Shown here one piece after another: positions 1-12,296 of a stretch of DNA of 64,000 bases. Below the pieces are notes generated by a model. It made no database searches. It saw nothing but the letters and a program-made list of their open reading frames with translations, and was not told the origin of the DNA. A program made the position numbers and the translations under genes. Numbering within the stretch: position 1 is the first letter of the stretch; each line of letters begins with the position of its first letter. Origin of the DNA: Moringa oleifera (taxonomy: Eukaryota; Streptophyta; Magnoliopsida; Brassicales; Moringaceae); the NCBI GenBank assembly GCA_021397835.1, contig JAJFZO010000447.1, forward strand, positions 682,001-746,000, in the 5' to 3' direction.

Positions 1-1793
1 ATTCTTAATAGCATTAGGTTGGAAATTTCTAGTGTGGATGAGCAGTTAGTGATCTCATCAACTTGGTTGGCTTTGTGTACACGAAAATTGTTCCAAAAGA
101 GGGTAAAGGTTGCTTGTCCAAGAGTTTTCTCTTAAACATACATAATTATTTAGGAATTTCATTGTCGTCAATTAGTTCCCATGGTGGCTATTTTCGATAG
201 CATTTATAAATGTCGAGAAGGACGTAGCTGCCTCGAATTTCTTCTTCATAATATGTTTTTCAACATTTTTATATATCAAGTATAGGAATGGTACTAATAG
301 TGATGAAATTGGTTACTGTTATTTAGCCCTAAAATCCTTTCTACTTTTAAAAAAGGTCGGTGCTCGATCTAAAACAAGGACCAAAAGAGATGTTATTTTT
401 TAGGCCTCTGGCAAGGGTATCAAAACCTTATATAAATGATTGGGGCACCCTGAGATATAAGGTAGGAGTCTCGACAAAATGTGGTCAAGTCTTCGAGTTT
501 ACATATAGATTATTAAAGGAGCAGGTCAGCCAATGACATATAAATCCTTGTTCTAATAATTAAGACTGACGATTTGACATAAGCGCCTTTGTTATGCTGC
601 ACTTCAATTTTGATGATGCTGAGACCTTCAAATTGAAAGGAATTCAATTCTCTGATGCTAACAGTTCATCCCAATCTAGCAATAATAAGGCTTTCAACCT
701 AGCGATTACCTTTCAACCTGAGCATTTAAGTTGATTTTTTTTTTTTTTTGTCCTTAGCCTTTTTCTTGTGTTTAGGTGTCCTAATTTTTCCTAAAGTGGG
801 ACATAATGTAGATGTGTTATGTTTTAGTCACTGTTGTCTTGGATTTTAGAGTGAATTCTCAAGCTAATCCATGGTATTTTTCTTTTGTACGCAAATTCAA
901 CCTTGATTTTTTATGCTCAATACTACGTACTCATAGTTTAAGCTCGAGGTCCAAGTTTAAAGATTCTTCTTTAGCTTAAAGTTCAACCTTAAGCTTCAAC
1001 CTAGCCTTTATTTCACAAACTCCTACAAGTGGTTCCAAAAAGGCTAGTGAAAATTATGATGAAGGGCCTTCAAAGAAGATTTATGGGAAAGGTAAGGCAC
1101 GTATGGTCTACTTCGAAAAAGAGGTGTAGAAACTCATCAACTAAGCTCTTGGCATCCGATTAGAGCTCGAGGTTTTATAAATGCTGCTATTGATGCTTTG
1201 CCACATCTCAAGGCGTCAGATGTTGATTATTTTGTGCGAAATGAGGGTTAAGGTTAGGAGATTCAACGTATGACCCTCTTATGGTGATAGGCATCTTATG
1301 GCACTCGATCATAAAGGTTGATAGAGAAAGGTACTTGGAGAAAAGTAACATCAAGTCACTTCTCAACCCTATTGTCAGTACTACTAAGGTACAATCTTTT
1401 TCCTCTTCTTCTTCTTTTTAATCACTATAGGTTTTTCATTTAGTCCATTGAACGCTGGCCCTTGGTTGCTACTAAATATATCTCTTACAATAATAACTTC
1501 GTGAAGGTTGAGGATAAGGTCACTAAGACCAACAAGTCCATTACAAATGTTGTGGACCAAATCAAGGGGCTGCAAGTTAAGGTCAACTCCCTAACTTAGC
1601 CTTGGCAAAAAATGACATAACCTTGGGTTAGGTTCGTGTTAACAACAAATGAAGGGTCAATGCATAATGTAAAGAGCTCGAGGCTAAGCATTGGGAGGCA
1701 TTAGTTCGGGATAAGGAAAAGGGCCCATATGAGTATCAAGCCAAGTTCTTAGCATTAGATGAGTTAGAAGAAATGAAATTCAAGTTTTGTTAT
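1..1793 (+). mobile_element. Decayed retrotransposon gag-like fragment
   Basis: No intact reading frame is left. Short open stretches on the plus strand around 1500-1790 encode lysine/glutamate-rich, coiled-coil-like peptide (for example VEDKVTKTNKSITNVVDQIK), which resembles the gag-like ORFs of plant gypsy elements. Stops and frame changes are frequent. A copia element seems to interrupt this sequence at about 1794, and similar charged sequence resumes after 5566. The family assignment is inferred from composition and context only; no protease or reverse transcriptase motif is present. Confidence 0.4.
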
Positions 1794-2154
1794 TGACTTT
1801 TTTCTAATAGGCATGTTGTTTTTGAGAGGAAGAATAGCAAACAAGAAAATAGAGAACTTTTTAAAGCTTGAATTGTTGATTTGGTTTCATTGATGAAGAT
1901 TCTATTTATAAGAAGAAAACAAATAATTAAAAATTAAAAAATTGTACTTATCTAGATATCCTATAATATAAATTCAAAATTCAAACTAAAGATAATTCTT
2001 ATCCAAAATTCAAATTAAAAAATTATTCTTATCCGAGACTCAAACAAAAAAATTGCTTCCATCCAAAAATCAAACTACTTGATAAAGCAAAAAATGAAGT
2101 TTTATTTGCTTTATCGTTACTAAAATATGCAATAAATAAAGCATCTTGTTAATA
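1794..2154 (-). repeat. 3' LTR of copia I
   Basis: This stretch aligns with 5210-5565 along its length. Shared blocks include AAAGCTTGAA, TCAAACTACTTGATAAAG, TACTAAAATATG and AAAGCATCT. Many substitutions and small indels separate the copies, so the insertion is old. Edges are approximate to about 5 bases; I could not fix a target-site duplication. Confidence 0.75.
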
Positions 2155-2472
2155 CTCCTTCTTGCCATTTTTGTTACAAACACAAATTTGTCTCCTTAGC
2201 GGTTCAAAACCTTGATCTTGATAATCTCTTTGTTAAAATATCAACAAGCCAAGTTTTTGTCTTGCAATGCACCAGGTTTACTTCATAATTCTTTTGAACT
2301 TCTCTAACAAAGTAATACTTGATTTTAAAATCATATTTTTGAAATTGTTATTGCAGCTTGATTATCAACAAAAACTTTTGTTGAATCAGTTTAAATGATC
2401 TTCAAATCTACTATCAGATTTCTTAGTCACAAAGCTTAATTAACTGCACTAGCAGCTGCAACATACTCAATT

Positions 2473-2754
2473 TTATATAAACTGAGCTATAACTTCTTGA
2501 ATTTTTGAATACTGACTAAAATAACCAAATCCAAAACTAAACAGGCAACTTGATGTACTCCTTATATCATCACCATTAACAAAACCATGCAAAAATAATT
2601 TCTTTCTTTTCAAACTTAATTCCAAAATCCAAAATCCCTTTGATATACCTAAGTACCCTCTTAGTAACCTTAACTCACTTGCACAATGCATATATCTAAA
2701 GAATAGACTTATAGAGAACATTATATTAAGTCTTGTTATTGTCAAATACATCAA
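2473..2754 (-). pseudogene. Copia I RNase H fragment
   Basis: The peptide contains a degenerate copia RNase H start. It has MFSISLFFRYMHCASEL (family form SLLSRFM), then HGFVNGDDIRSTSSCLFSFG (family form GYSDADWAGD..RSTSGY). The acidic catalytic positions are partly lost. It is a relic of copia I, not a host gene. Confidence 0.75.
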
Positions 2755-2930
2755 ACAACATATGATTCTCTTGTATATTCTCTTATTAACTTTTTTAACA
2801 CCATCATTTTTACTAAATTTTCATTTTGAGCCAAAGGAGTGGATATTAACTTACCATCCTCCATGTTGAATTTTTTTAGCACTTCCTTATTATATTTTAG
2901 TTATCTAATGAAGATTTCTTGTTATGATTG

Positions 2931-3119
2931 TTAAATCTCCATTCCTAAAAAGAATGTCATCTCTTTCAAATAAGTCATCTCAAATACTTGTGTCATGTGA
3001 ACTTTAAATTTCTCTAACAATTCTACTTTGCTTCCTACGACAAACAAATCATTAATATATAATGAAACAACTATCAATTCAAGATTAATAACTTTAATGT
3101 ACAAAGTTACTTCACTCAA
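2931..3119 (-). pseudogene. Copia I reverse transcriptase fragment
   Basis: The peptide SLYINDLFVVGSKVELLEKF followed by EMTYLKEMTFFLGMEI matches the copia reverse transcriptase palm and the region after it. The YVDD box reads YIND. Stops on both sides show that the polyprotein is broken. Confidence 0.85.
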
Positions 3120-3557
3120 GCTTTTGTAAAACCTATTTTCTACAAGTGCTTATCAATGAGGTTATAATAAACTGATTTTAAAGTCTTCGTTAACAACCTG
3201 TTAGTAGAAACACGCTAGCATTAACAGTTTTAGTCCATAACATATTTGGAATTTTCTTCTCAAATAATAGACATTTAGCCATGTCCATAATTGTCCTATT
3301 TTTTCTCTCACTAATTACATTTTGCTGAGAACTATAGGTTGCAGCAAACTAATGTTTAATGCCTGCTGCTTCATAGAACTTAAAAATTTATCAGTAGTAT
3401 ATTCAATCCCATTATTAGTTCTAATCACTTTAAATTTATAGCCATTTTGATTTTTAATTCATGCTTTAAACTTTTAAAAAACAGTAGCAACTTCAAATTT
3501 TTGTTTGAAAAAATAGGCCCAACACATTCAAGTAAAGTTATCATTGAAGATTATGAA

Positions 3558-3788
3558 TTACTTGTTACCATTTAAGGATTTAGTTCTCATAAGTCCACAA
3601 ACATCACTATGGATCAATTGAAACTTTTTGACTACTCTCCATGCCTTGTTAACAAGAAATGGTAATCTAACTTGCTTTTCAAGCTGCCATACTCTGTACA
3701 CTACTCCTCCTCCTATATTGAATGTCATTTCTTGTACAAGACCATTTTTTTGCACATAATCTAATATAAAATAGTAAAAATATCTCAT
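3558..3788 (-). pseudogene. Copia I gag-pre-integrase / integrase fragment
   Basis: The motif WQLEKQVRLPFLVNKAWR, then LIHSDVCGLMRTKSLNGNK, is the copia junction between the pre-integrase zinc region and the integrase core. D of HSDVCG corresponds to the first catalytic aspartate. The CxxC normally just before this motif has degenerated (family C..CQLGKQ, here W at that place). Confidence 0.85.
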
Positions 3789-4558
3789 TCTCTTGTGTCA
3801 TAACTCAGCTTGATCCATTGTATATGGATATGCACAAAATTCACCCTTATTCCAATTTATGTTGAAACGTTCATTGTTTATTTTTACATAAAATAACACT
3901 GCACCATTTCATCCAGCAATCACACATACATTATCCTTAAACACAATAAAATAACCTTTGTTAAGCAGTCACACTAAGAAAAATTTTGATCAATTTTTAG
4001 AACAAGTAATACATGAGAGATTAACTTTATACCTTCTGAGCCTTTTATTGCAATAATTCCTTTATCTTTCACCCCAATATACTATCCATTGCCAACTCTG
4101 ACTCTTGACACCATTAACTTGTTTACTTCTTTGAAAAAGATTCATCAAAAGATATATGGTTTATACATCTATTGTTTATAAGCCAGTCATTACTTAAGCC
4201 ACCACTAAAAAAATAAGATTCAATAAAAAGTGGCTCCTTCTATTGTTAATCTACTGCTTGAGCTTGTTACCATTCTTTTTGTTTGTTTTTTGCACACTAT
4301 CTCCATATACCAATTTGTTTGCATTCCCTATATTGAATGTTAGATTTAAACCAATAATATTTTTTAAAAAATTAAGAAGTTTTCTCACAGTAAAGATGTG
4401 GGTGCTTGCCCTTGCTACCACCATTGTTGTTGTTTTTTTCCTTTTTGTAATTCTTCTTATTCCATTATTTCCTCCCTTTGTTACCTCATTAAGTTTATTC
4501 AGTCTTTTTTACTTAAAATGCTCTTTCAACTATCTCTTTTTTTGTAAACTCTCATATG

Positions 4559-4807
4559 CTATTGAATTTGCAATGCATTGATAAGTTCTACCAATATTAT
4601 TCTTAAGAAATTTCTAAACTCCTTAAGTGAAGATTTTTTGGATTCGAATCTCTTCAGTATGGTCACCAGAATCTTTTTTATTGCCCTTCGATTAGAAAGT
4701 TCTTCTCCTAACATTTTAATCTTATTAACCAATGTCAATAATTTGTTTCTGTAATCCTTATGTACTTTTATCTCTTTCATTTTCTGCATCTCAAACTCCA
4801 TTATCAA
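4559..4807 (-). pseudogene. Copia I gag (UBN2-type) fragment
   Basis: The 82-codon open stretch reads FEMQKMKEIKVHKDYRNKLL, followed by GEELSNRRAIKKILVTILKR and SSLKEF. This is the conserved helical core of the copia gag polypeptide. It lies next to the 5' LTR of copia I in the expected order. It is isolated from the rest of the polyprotein by stops. Confidence 0.8.
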
Positions 4808-5209
4808 GTTTAGGACCTAAATTTGCTTGATCCTATCATTTTCCTATTACTCTTTTTTTAAAAGACCTCATACATGTTTTGTTGTTTCACAAGCCATGAT
4901 CTTTGTAAATATTGTATCTGAAATTGCAAAGTGAATACAAGTCTTAGTCTTATATCTCCTCTTTGTTTTTCTTTGTTGTTCTGAGTTGCCCTATTAATAA
5001 ATCTATAGGATCAACATCCATCAAATACACAGGTTAAATGCTTATAAGAAGGCCTTCATTTTCACCGCCCATGCTTAAAAAAAATTTCTTGCAAAAATTG
5101 GAAGAATAGACAAGAAACTATTTCCTGCCATGTTAGATTTCAAGATGATGAGAAGATGTTTGATTTACTTGGTTAAAACCTCACGAGATTTTACTCTCCT
5201 TGAGAAAAA

Positions 5210-5565
5210 AGACTTTATTACCACCTTATTGGCTTTTCAGAAAAAGAATAGTAAAGAAGAAGATATAGAAGTTTCTAAAGCTTGAAATTGCTTTCTCTGT
5301 TTAATTGATGGACTTTAATTTATAGAAAAAAATGGAACAATAAAAAAACTAAAATTATATTTATTTAGATATATTAAAATTTTAATTCAAAAGTTAAACT
5401 AAAGATTGTTCTATCCAAAATTCAAACCAAACAATTATTACTAGCCAAAATCAAACTAAAAGGTTGTTTCTATCTAAAATTCAAACTACTTGATAAAGTA
5501 AAAGACAAGTTCTTATTTGTTTTATCTTTACTAAAATATGTTACGAACAAAGCATCTAGTTAATA
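5210..5565 (-). repeat. 5' LTR of copia I
   Basis: Partner of the repeat at 1794-2154. Because the element reads on the minus strand, this right-hand copy is the promoter-side LTR. I could not find a good initiator-tRNA primer site just inside it. Confidence 0.72.
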
Positions 5566-6300
5566 AGGCACGGGAGGAAGTTCAATGAGAGATCTAGGAC
5601 AACTATGCTGACCTAACTTGAGCTTTGTGGACATAGCCTCTGCTCCCAAGATGCCTAAGCTCGATGATGTTCCCATGATCAAGGCTACTTTTGTGATCAC
5701 CGTTGCTATTGAAGTGCCATTGCTAGACTTCATTGTTGCCCTTGATGATGTTATTAATAACGGAAATGACTTTTGATGTATGGTTTATTTTATAACCAGA
5801 TTTTTGTTTCTGTGAACAATTTAACTTTGGAGTTGCTTTCAGAACAATTTATCGTGATTTGTATTGATGTTAAGTTTCACATATTTTAAGCTGGTGTTAT
5901 CTTTTATAACTTATTTGTCTTGTTACTTAAGTATTTATTATCATTTCTCAATCCGTCGATCTCGAGGTCTCATGCTATTAAGTGATGATTTACCATTTTA
6001 AGACTTATGCTTTTATAATTACATTATTTTTGGCCCGACTTACAGACCTTAAGTTAATGGTAGGTCATGCTTTAGCTCATTGGATGACTTGCATGCTAGG
6101 TGATGTCGTATAAGAGATTTCACTTTGGCTTATAAATTTTGTATCCCTGACCATTCAACCTCAAGGTCGACCTAAGGTTTCTTTGTAACTATGACTTAGC
6201 CTTCAAACTTTTGTGTGTGCATCTTGACTTGCCAACCTCGAGTTCAAAGTAAATTCATGTTGTAGCTTACCAAGGGAAAAAATGGGAGTGAATAAATCTC
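5566..6300 (+). mobile_element. Downstream part of the interrupted gag-like fragment
   Basis: Charged sequence in broken plus-strand frames resumes here after copia I, ending in an acidic tail around 5690-5775 (VPLLDFIVALDDVINNGND). After that comes non-coding sequence. The most economical reading is that this and 1-1793 were one element split by copia I, but no target-site duplication was identified, so continuity is inference. Confidence 0.35.
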
Positions 6301-7514
6301 AAAGTATTTTATTGGTGAATTGTAAGTAATGAAATATTTCCTAGCTTGTAAAGGGCCTATCTATTATGCACCTAATATCACCACCATTCAACTTAGCCCA
6401 AAAGCCCCATTCAGCTCAACCCAAGAAGTCTTACCAGTTATGCCATTCAATTCAGCTTGGGAAGCTCTATTGATCTCCAATTACAATAAGTACTATAACC
6501 AAGATATTATTCAAGAATCCTCCTCATCCCATGAACTAAATCATCCTTACTCCTCTTTAGCCTAGGAAAAATGACTCATTTTGCCTTTGGTCCATAACAT
6601 GACTCAATTCTACAATTTTACTAGCTGTGACTTGCCTTTATTAAAATGCTCTGAAATTCTCTTAAATTTTGATTTAGAGTTGAGTAAGGATGTAAACAAG
6701 ACAAGACGAGTGGGGATGCCTTCACCATCTCATCCTTTTTTGTAAATGTATTCCTTATCTTTGCCTTACTCCCAGCGTAACAAAAGCAAGGATGAGGATG
6801 GGAAATCCCCTTTAAAGGAACCAGTAAACATGGATTTCCCTGTCTTGCCATATCATCTTTTTTTTTAATTGATATTTTTTAAAATATTTAATTTAATTTT
6901 TCTAATTATATTAAATATAAATAGGTGTGTCCCACAATAGGATTCAATCAGAGAACCTTGAAGCAATTTTAAAAGGAAAATTTATTTTTTATCGAATTTT
7001 GATAAGTTTTTTTAATAAAGACTCCAATATTTTTTATGGTATTATTAATCATTAAAGTTCATATACTTTAAAAAATATTTTAGATTTAACAAAAGTAGAC
7101 GAATAAAAAGACTCCATAATCTATGCTATTAGATAAATAAGTTAGCGAGTCGGTTACATGTGGTTAAAGATGAAAACTCCCACAACACTTAGAAAGTGAT
7201 ACCAATCAAATAAAATATTTTCTAGTTTTAAAATTCAGTTAGGGTTTAAAGTGATTTTCTAATCTCATGTTAAAAATGTTCATGCATGTATATGAGGTGT
7301 ATTTTTGAAAAAGCAAAAAGTCTTTACCATATTTTATCCCTCATACTTAAAAGCATTTTTAAAAAAAAAAAAAGATATAGGTGTTTCATTGTCCATCCTC
7401 AAAATAGGAAAATGCAATTTTATGAGCTTCAAGCTTCATCATTGCTCGAGGCTTCACTTTCCAAAACCAAAAACTTTTTTTGTTCTCTTATTTCCACTAA
7501 ACTCTTTTTATAAA
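6301..7514. other. Intergenic, no supported gene
   Basis: A 78-codon plus-strand open frame at 6329-6565 and a 76-codon minus-strand frame at 6621-6851 have no recognisable domain and low-complexity flanks. The rest is AT-rich with homopolymer runs (for example the A run near 7361-7374). I see nothing functional. Confidence 0.5.
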
Positions 7515-7762
7515 TCAATATGTCTTAATCATTGTATAGCATATAATGTACACTTTAGTTTGGGCTTCTTATTAGGCTTCTTTGATTTGGATCAAACTCT
7601 CTCAAAGGATCAAACTTGTGTTGAGGCTTCTTGCTTCTTTCAATAATCTTGGCCTTAGGCTTGGGCTTGTTATGTTGATGATCCTGCTCTCTTACAGTGA
7701 TCTTGGGTTTGGATACAAGTTTTAATCCATTAGTAAAATAGATCTCACTCGTTGACTTAATA
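7515..7762 (-). repeat. 3' LTR of copia II (partial)
   Basis: It aligns with 12020-12296: shared blocks include ACTTGTGTTGAGGCTT, GGGCTTGTT and CACTAGTAAAAT-like sequence, with substitutions throughout. The edge at 7762 corresponds to the CTAACA edge at 12296. The left part is not clearly alignable, so the copy may be truncated or heavily diverged. Confidence 0.75.
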
Positions 7763-7785
7763 TCCTCCCCCAAACTAAGGGGAGA
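7763..7785 (-). other. Polypurine tract of copia II
   Basis: The minus strand reads GGGGAG.. followed by GGGGGAGGA immediately before the 3' LTR, as expected for the plus-strand primer of an LTR element. Confidence 0.6.
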
Positions 7786-9523
7786 TTCATCTAGTCGAAG
7801 TTTGCATGAAAAGACTTGAAATTGAGATTGAGACTAGGGTTTAGTGAAAGCATCGATGAGCTACTCTAAAGATGGAATAAAGTTGATCTTAGGAGATCTA
7901 TTGGCGACCAGGCCATGGATGAAGTGAATGTCAACCACGATAGGTTTGGTGCAAGAATGGAAGAACAGGTTGGCAGTGAGAGTAGCGGCGCCTTGGTTGT
8001 CACACCTAACTTAACGGTCAAGTATAAGCTTCATTTTGCTAATTAGTGATTTTACCCAAGCAATTTTAGTTGTGGCTTGAACTAAGGCTCCGTAATTAGA
8101 TTCTATACTGAAATAGGTAATAACATTTTATTTCTCAAAACTCCAAGACATGATGATATTGCTAAGGAACATATAGTGGCCACTAATAGAACGTCAATTA
8201 TTAGGACTACATGCCTAGTTAGCATCATAAAAAGCCATTAATTTAAATTATGATGAGGGTTAAAACATTAGGTCAAAACTTATTATCCTTTCTAGGTAAC
8301 AAAATAGATTTTGGCAAGCTTGCTAATGAGTAGTAAAAAGAGTATGTAGAAATTGGCTAAGCTTGTTAGTTATGAATGAGATGTTAGGATGAGTAAGGGT
8401 GAGATATTGTAGGGATCTAATGAGTTTTTGACATACAGTGGGATATGCAAAAGAGGAACTAGAAGATAGGGATAATTGCATTCTAGTTAGGGTTTAGAGA
8501 GATGTATAGTATACAATTTGAGGAGATCATGCATTTTACTTGGGTTGAAAAAAGGCCCTGAGAGGAACAGTGAACCTAAATACCTAAGAAATAATTAAGG
8601 GAGCCAAGAGTTTTAGTGTATACCTATAATGAAAACAAGAGATGAACTTCTGAATGAGATGTGTGTTGTTACCTGTAAAACAAATATCATCCATATAAAG
8701 TAGAGCATAGATGTAATGACCACCAAAAAGATGGAAAAATAGAGAGCTGCCAGACCTAGAATTAAGAAATCCATATTCTAGACGCTGATTTTTGATGTTA
8801 TGAAAGTAATCCCGATGAGCTTGTTTAAGACCTTAAAAAGCTCTTTTAAGCGACAAATATGTTGATCTTAAAGAGGATCAACAAACTCAGCTAGTTGAAA
8901 TGTGAAAACAGTTTCCTGTAAATGACCATTAAGGAAGGCACTATGCACATATAACTACTAAATGACCCAACCTTTTGAAATAGAAACAGATAGTATTATT
9001 CTAATGGTGCAAAGTTTTATTATAGGGCTGAATGTTTGAAAAAAATTAATGCCAAGTGATTGTTGAAACCTTTTTATAACCAATCTAGCTTTATGTCTCT
9101 CAATACTATTATCAGTATGATACTTGACTTTAAAGACACATTTATTGTCAATTATCTTGTGATTTAGAGGTTTAGGTACTAACTCTTATGTCTTGTTTTG
9201 CAAGAATTCTTAGAACTTAGCGATCATAGTTTTCTTTCAGACTAGATTAGCAAGGGTAATAGTAATCGTGGTTAGTGTGGGCTATAGGGTAGCTGTGGAG
9301 GTAAGGTACAATTTTGGTTTGAATATGCCAGCTTGTGCTCTAGTGATCATAAGCTGATGAGGTATAAAGTAGTTGTAGATGGAGATAAGTAATGAGAAGT
9401 GAAGAGAAGGGCAGGGAAAAAGAAAGAAGGACTAAAAGAAGAATCCATTAAATATGAAGGAGAAGGTTCAAGAGAACTTTGTTGCGTGCCACCATTACCA
9501 CCAATTATAAATTCAGTGTTGGA

Positions 9524-9730
9524 TTAATTAGACATAAAAAGGGTTGAAAGGACAGCAGTGTTAGAAAATGTTGAGGCTATACTAGAAAAAAGGGTAAGAA
9601 AGGAAAATTTAGATTCACTGAAAGTGACATTCCTAGTGATGTAAAGGTGTTTAGAGGGGTGTAAACACTTATATCCTTTATGAATAGGAATATAGCCTAG
9701 CAATAGACACTTAGCATACTTTAACTCCAT
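9524..9730 (-). pseudogene. Copia II integrase C-terminal (post-core) fragment
   Basis: The 68-codon open stretch contains LLLGYIPIHKGYKCLHPSKH then YITRNVTFSESKF. This corresponds to the well-conserved copia segment just after the integrase core (family form FLGYS..HKGYKC..P....YISR.V.F.E). It is bounded by stops. Confidence 0.85.
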
Positions 9731-11884
9731 TTTATGTTTGTTATAAGGTCATAACTATGGATAACAAGTGCAGCCAAATGTTTTAGGAAATTATAGTTAG
9801 GTTGTCTATAAAAGAGTAATTACATGGGTGATTTATAAGAGAGAAGAGGAGTGGGTAACCTAATAATCACATACATTACAGTGTCAAAGGCTTTCCTCTA
9901 GAACTGTAATGGTAATGAATCTTAGCTGAGCAACGTAAATCCTAACTTTATGATGTGTCTATGCCTTCTTTCATACTTGCCATTTTGTTGACGTATATGT
10001 CGACATGGAGGCCTAAAGTTTATTCCTTGTTGATGAAGAATGGTAAGAATGATCTATACTCTCTTCCATAATCATTTTAAATTATTGTGATTCTAGTTTT
10101 TAAAAGATTTTCAATTTATTTTTTGAAGTATATGAAGGCTTGCAATACTTGTGATTTATTTTAAAGTGGGTATATCCAAGTGTATCTAGTGAAGTCATCA
10201 ATAAAGTGAATATAATATCTATAGTCTTTCTTAAATAACACATAAGGTGGACCAATAGATTTATATGAATTAATTCAAGTGGTAAAATAGCTTTAGCTTA
10301 GGAACAATTAAATGATAGATTATGACTTTTCTCAATAGTACAAGTTAAATAGAATGAGAAACTTGTATTTACTTTAGAAAAACTAATACAAGATCTCTTG
10401 AAAGTCCTAAAACTAAATTTAAAGGATGACCAAGGTGTCTATGCCAAAGATCATTATCTACTGACATAGAATTAGAAAAATACAAAGGTAGACTACTTTA
10501 ACATAACTTAGACTTAACAATACGAGTTTTCTTGTTGACTACAAGACTAGTGTTTGAGAGATAATTGTTGTTGGAAGAGGTGTGATTAGTGGTGACAGTG
10601 GCAAGGGATTGCAATAGATAGAGATCATCTTTAACTTTCCCTTTCAATAATGTTCTTTACTAACCTGATCTTTCATAAAACAGTGATTATTGTCAAACAC
10701 AATGAAGACATTATTATTAGAAATAAGTTTGGAAACATTTGTAAGGTTTTTGAAAATATTGAGAGCTTTACCATTACAAACCATCAATTTTTGTTTACCA
10801 GTGTAATTAGACCTTAAGAAAAGATTGTCCAAGTCTGTAGTGACATGGTTAAAAGCACCATTGTTAGCATACTAACTAGGATTAGCTATGGAGTCAGTTG
10901 ATGCAAGGTATGCATTCTGATTTGCATTGCTATTGTTGTTATTGTTTTGTGCTTGAAAAAGAGTCTTCACATTTATACTAATAGCGATAGATTGTGTGAT
11001 CTTGCTATGTGCAAATGTAACAAATTTTTCTACTGTTATTTTTGCCTCTTTCATGTTTCTTCATTCTCCCTCTGTTGCGGCCTCGATTGAAATTGTTGTT
11101 TCTCCAAGAGGTAACATTTTTGTGATTTTTGTTAATAGTTGTATTGGCCATTAGATTAACCTTTCTTATAGTCTCTTGACTGTACTACTTAAGCCTCTAT
11201 TCATGGCTTAATAACAGGGCTAAAACCTCTTACAAAGATAGTTTATTAGTTTTGGACTGCATGTTGACAAACGCAACATCATAATCCTTGTCAATGTCAT
11301 TAAGTAGGGCAGTGATAAATTCCAGATCTGAAACTGGATTACTTGTCATAGTTAAGCTGTTTGAAATATTTTTGAGTTTGTTATATTGTATTATGATTGA
11401 GGCTAAGCCTTTCTTTATGAAGTATATATAGACTTTAATTGCATATATTTGGATCTCATTTGGTTCTAAATAATCTCTCTAACTCCTAATCATATACCAT
11501 GTATAATAGTATTGATCTTGATTTGACTTAAGATGTCTAAGGATATTATGAATATCAACAAGCTTGTCAATAGTTGGTCTTGCTAGATCCACTCTTAATA
11601 TTCTGAATTATCTTTTTCTTTTATTTTTCTTTCATCATCTGTGAAGTATAGGCTTGTTAATGGACAAGACTTAATTCCTAACAGAAATCCATCTTTTTAT
11701 TGGCTTTTACTAAAGTAAGGACTTGATTTTTTCAGATAACGTAATTTTTTCTATCAAATTTGAAGGTGAACTAAAAACTGGAAGATGCAAAAAAAGGAAA
11801 TAGTTGCTTGAAGGGTTGATTTTTTTTTAGTATTGATATTAGAGCTAGAGCTAGTAAAGAAAGTCATGGCAACAGATCTCTGAT

Positions 11885-11897
11885 GGCTCTGATACAA
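11885..11897 (-). other. Primer-binding site of copia II
   Basis: On the minus strand this reads TTGTATCAGAGCC, one mismatch from the standard plant copia primer site TGGTATCAGAGCC for the initiator-methionine tRNA. It lies directly inside the 5' LTR, which fixes the element's orientation. Confidence 0.75.
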
Positions 11898-11899
11898 AG

Positions 11900-12296
11900 A
11901 AAGAAGACAAAATACTATAGAAAGTTAGATCTTTTTTTTTTTTTTGGTTAAAAATATGGTGGCTACTCAATGAGCATCAAGGCCCCATATAACGTGTATA
12001 TATCTAGGATAATAATTACATTTGTCTTGATTATTATACAGCACATAACGTACACCTTATTTACAAAGTAAATGATAATCAATTTGTTTCTTTATGTTGG
12101 ACGTCTTATTGAGCTTCTTTGACTGGATCAGACTCCCTCAATGAATTGACTTGTGTTGAGGCTTTTGGCTTCTTTGAAGAATCTGGGGCTTGGGGTTGGG
12201 CTTGTTGTATTGAGACTCCTGATCTCGTCCAATGATCTTGAATTTGAATACGGATTTGAGTCCACTAGTAAAATGCATCTCACCGTTGACCTAACA
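11900..12296 (-). repeat. 5' LTR of copia II
   Basis: About 397 bp, ending CTAACA on the plus strand (TGTTAG on the element strand), the usual TG..CA form. It pairs with 7515-7762. The inner edge is set from the primer-binding site. Confidence 0.72.

Larger units (their letters stand above)
1794..5565 (-). mobile_element. Ty1/copia LTR retrotransposon, degenerate (copia I)
   Basis: The minus strand carries copia domains in the usual order. A gag (UBN2-type) piece lies at 4559-4807 (KMLGEELSNRRAIKKILVT). The pre-integrase/integrase junction is at 3558-3788 (LIHSDVCGLMRTKSLNGNK). The reverse transcriptase piece at 2931-3119 has SLYINDLFVVGSK in place of the usual LYVDDL. The RNase H piece at 2473-2754 has GDDIRSTSSCLFSFG. 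Frames are broken between and within domains, so the element is dead. Flanking direct repeats at about 1794-2154 and 5210-5565 are its LTRs. The active-site YVDD motif has become YIND, losing one aspartate. Confidence 0.88.
7515..12296 (-). mobile_element. Ty1/copia LTR retrotransposon, degenerate (copia II)
   Basis: The element reads on the minus strand. Direct repeats at 7515-7762 and about 11900-12296 are its LTRs. Just inside the right LTR, 11885-11897 is a reverse complement of the initiator-methionine tRNA primer site (TTGTATCAGAGCC). Just inside the left LTR, 7763-7785 is a polypurine tract on the minus strand. Coding remains in order are: gag with an asparagine-rich tail (10872-11054), integrase (about 10000-10500), the conserved post-integrase segment FLGY-type at 9524-9730, and reverse transcriptase with LLYMDDICFTGN near 8700. 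Many stops interrupt the frame. Confidence 0.88.

Noticed and set aside
4640..4660. GGATTCGAATC, which resembles a tRNA T-loop
   Set aside because: No acceptor, D or anticodon arms could be formed around it, and it lies within the copia I gag region.
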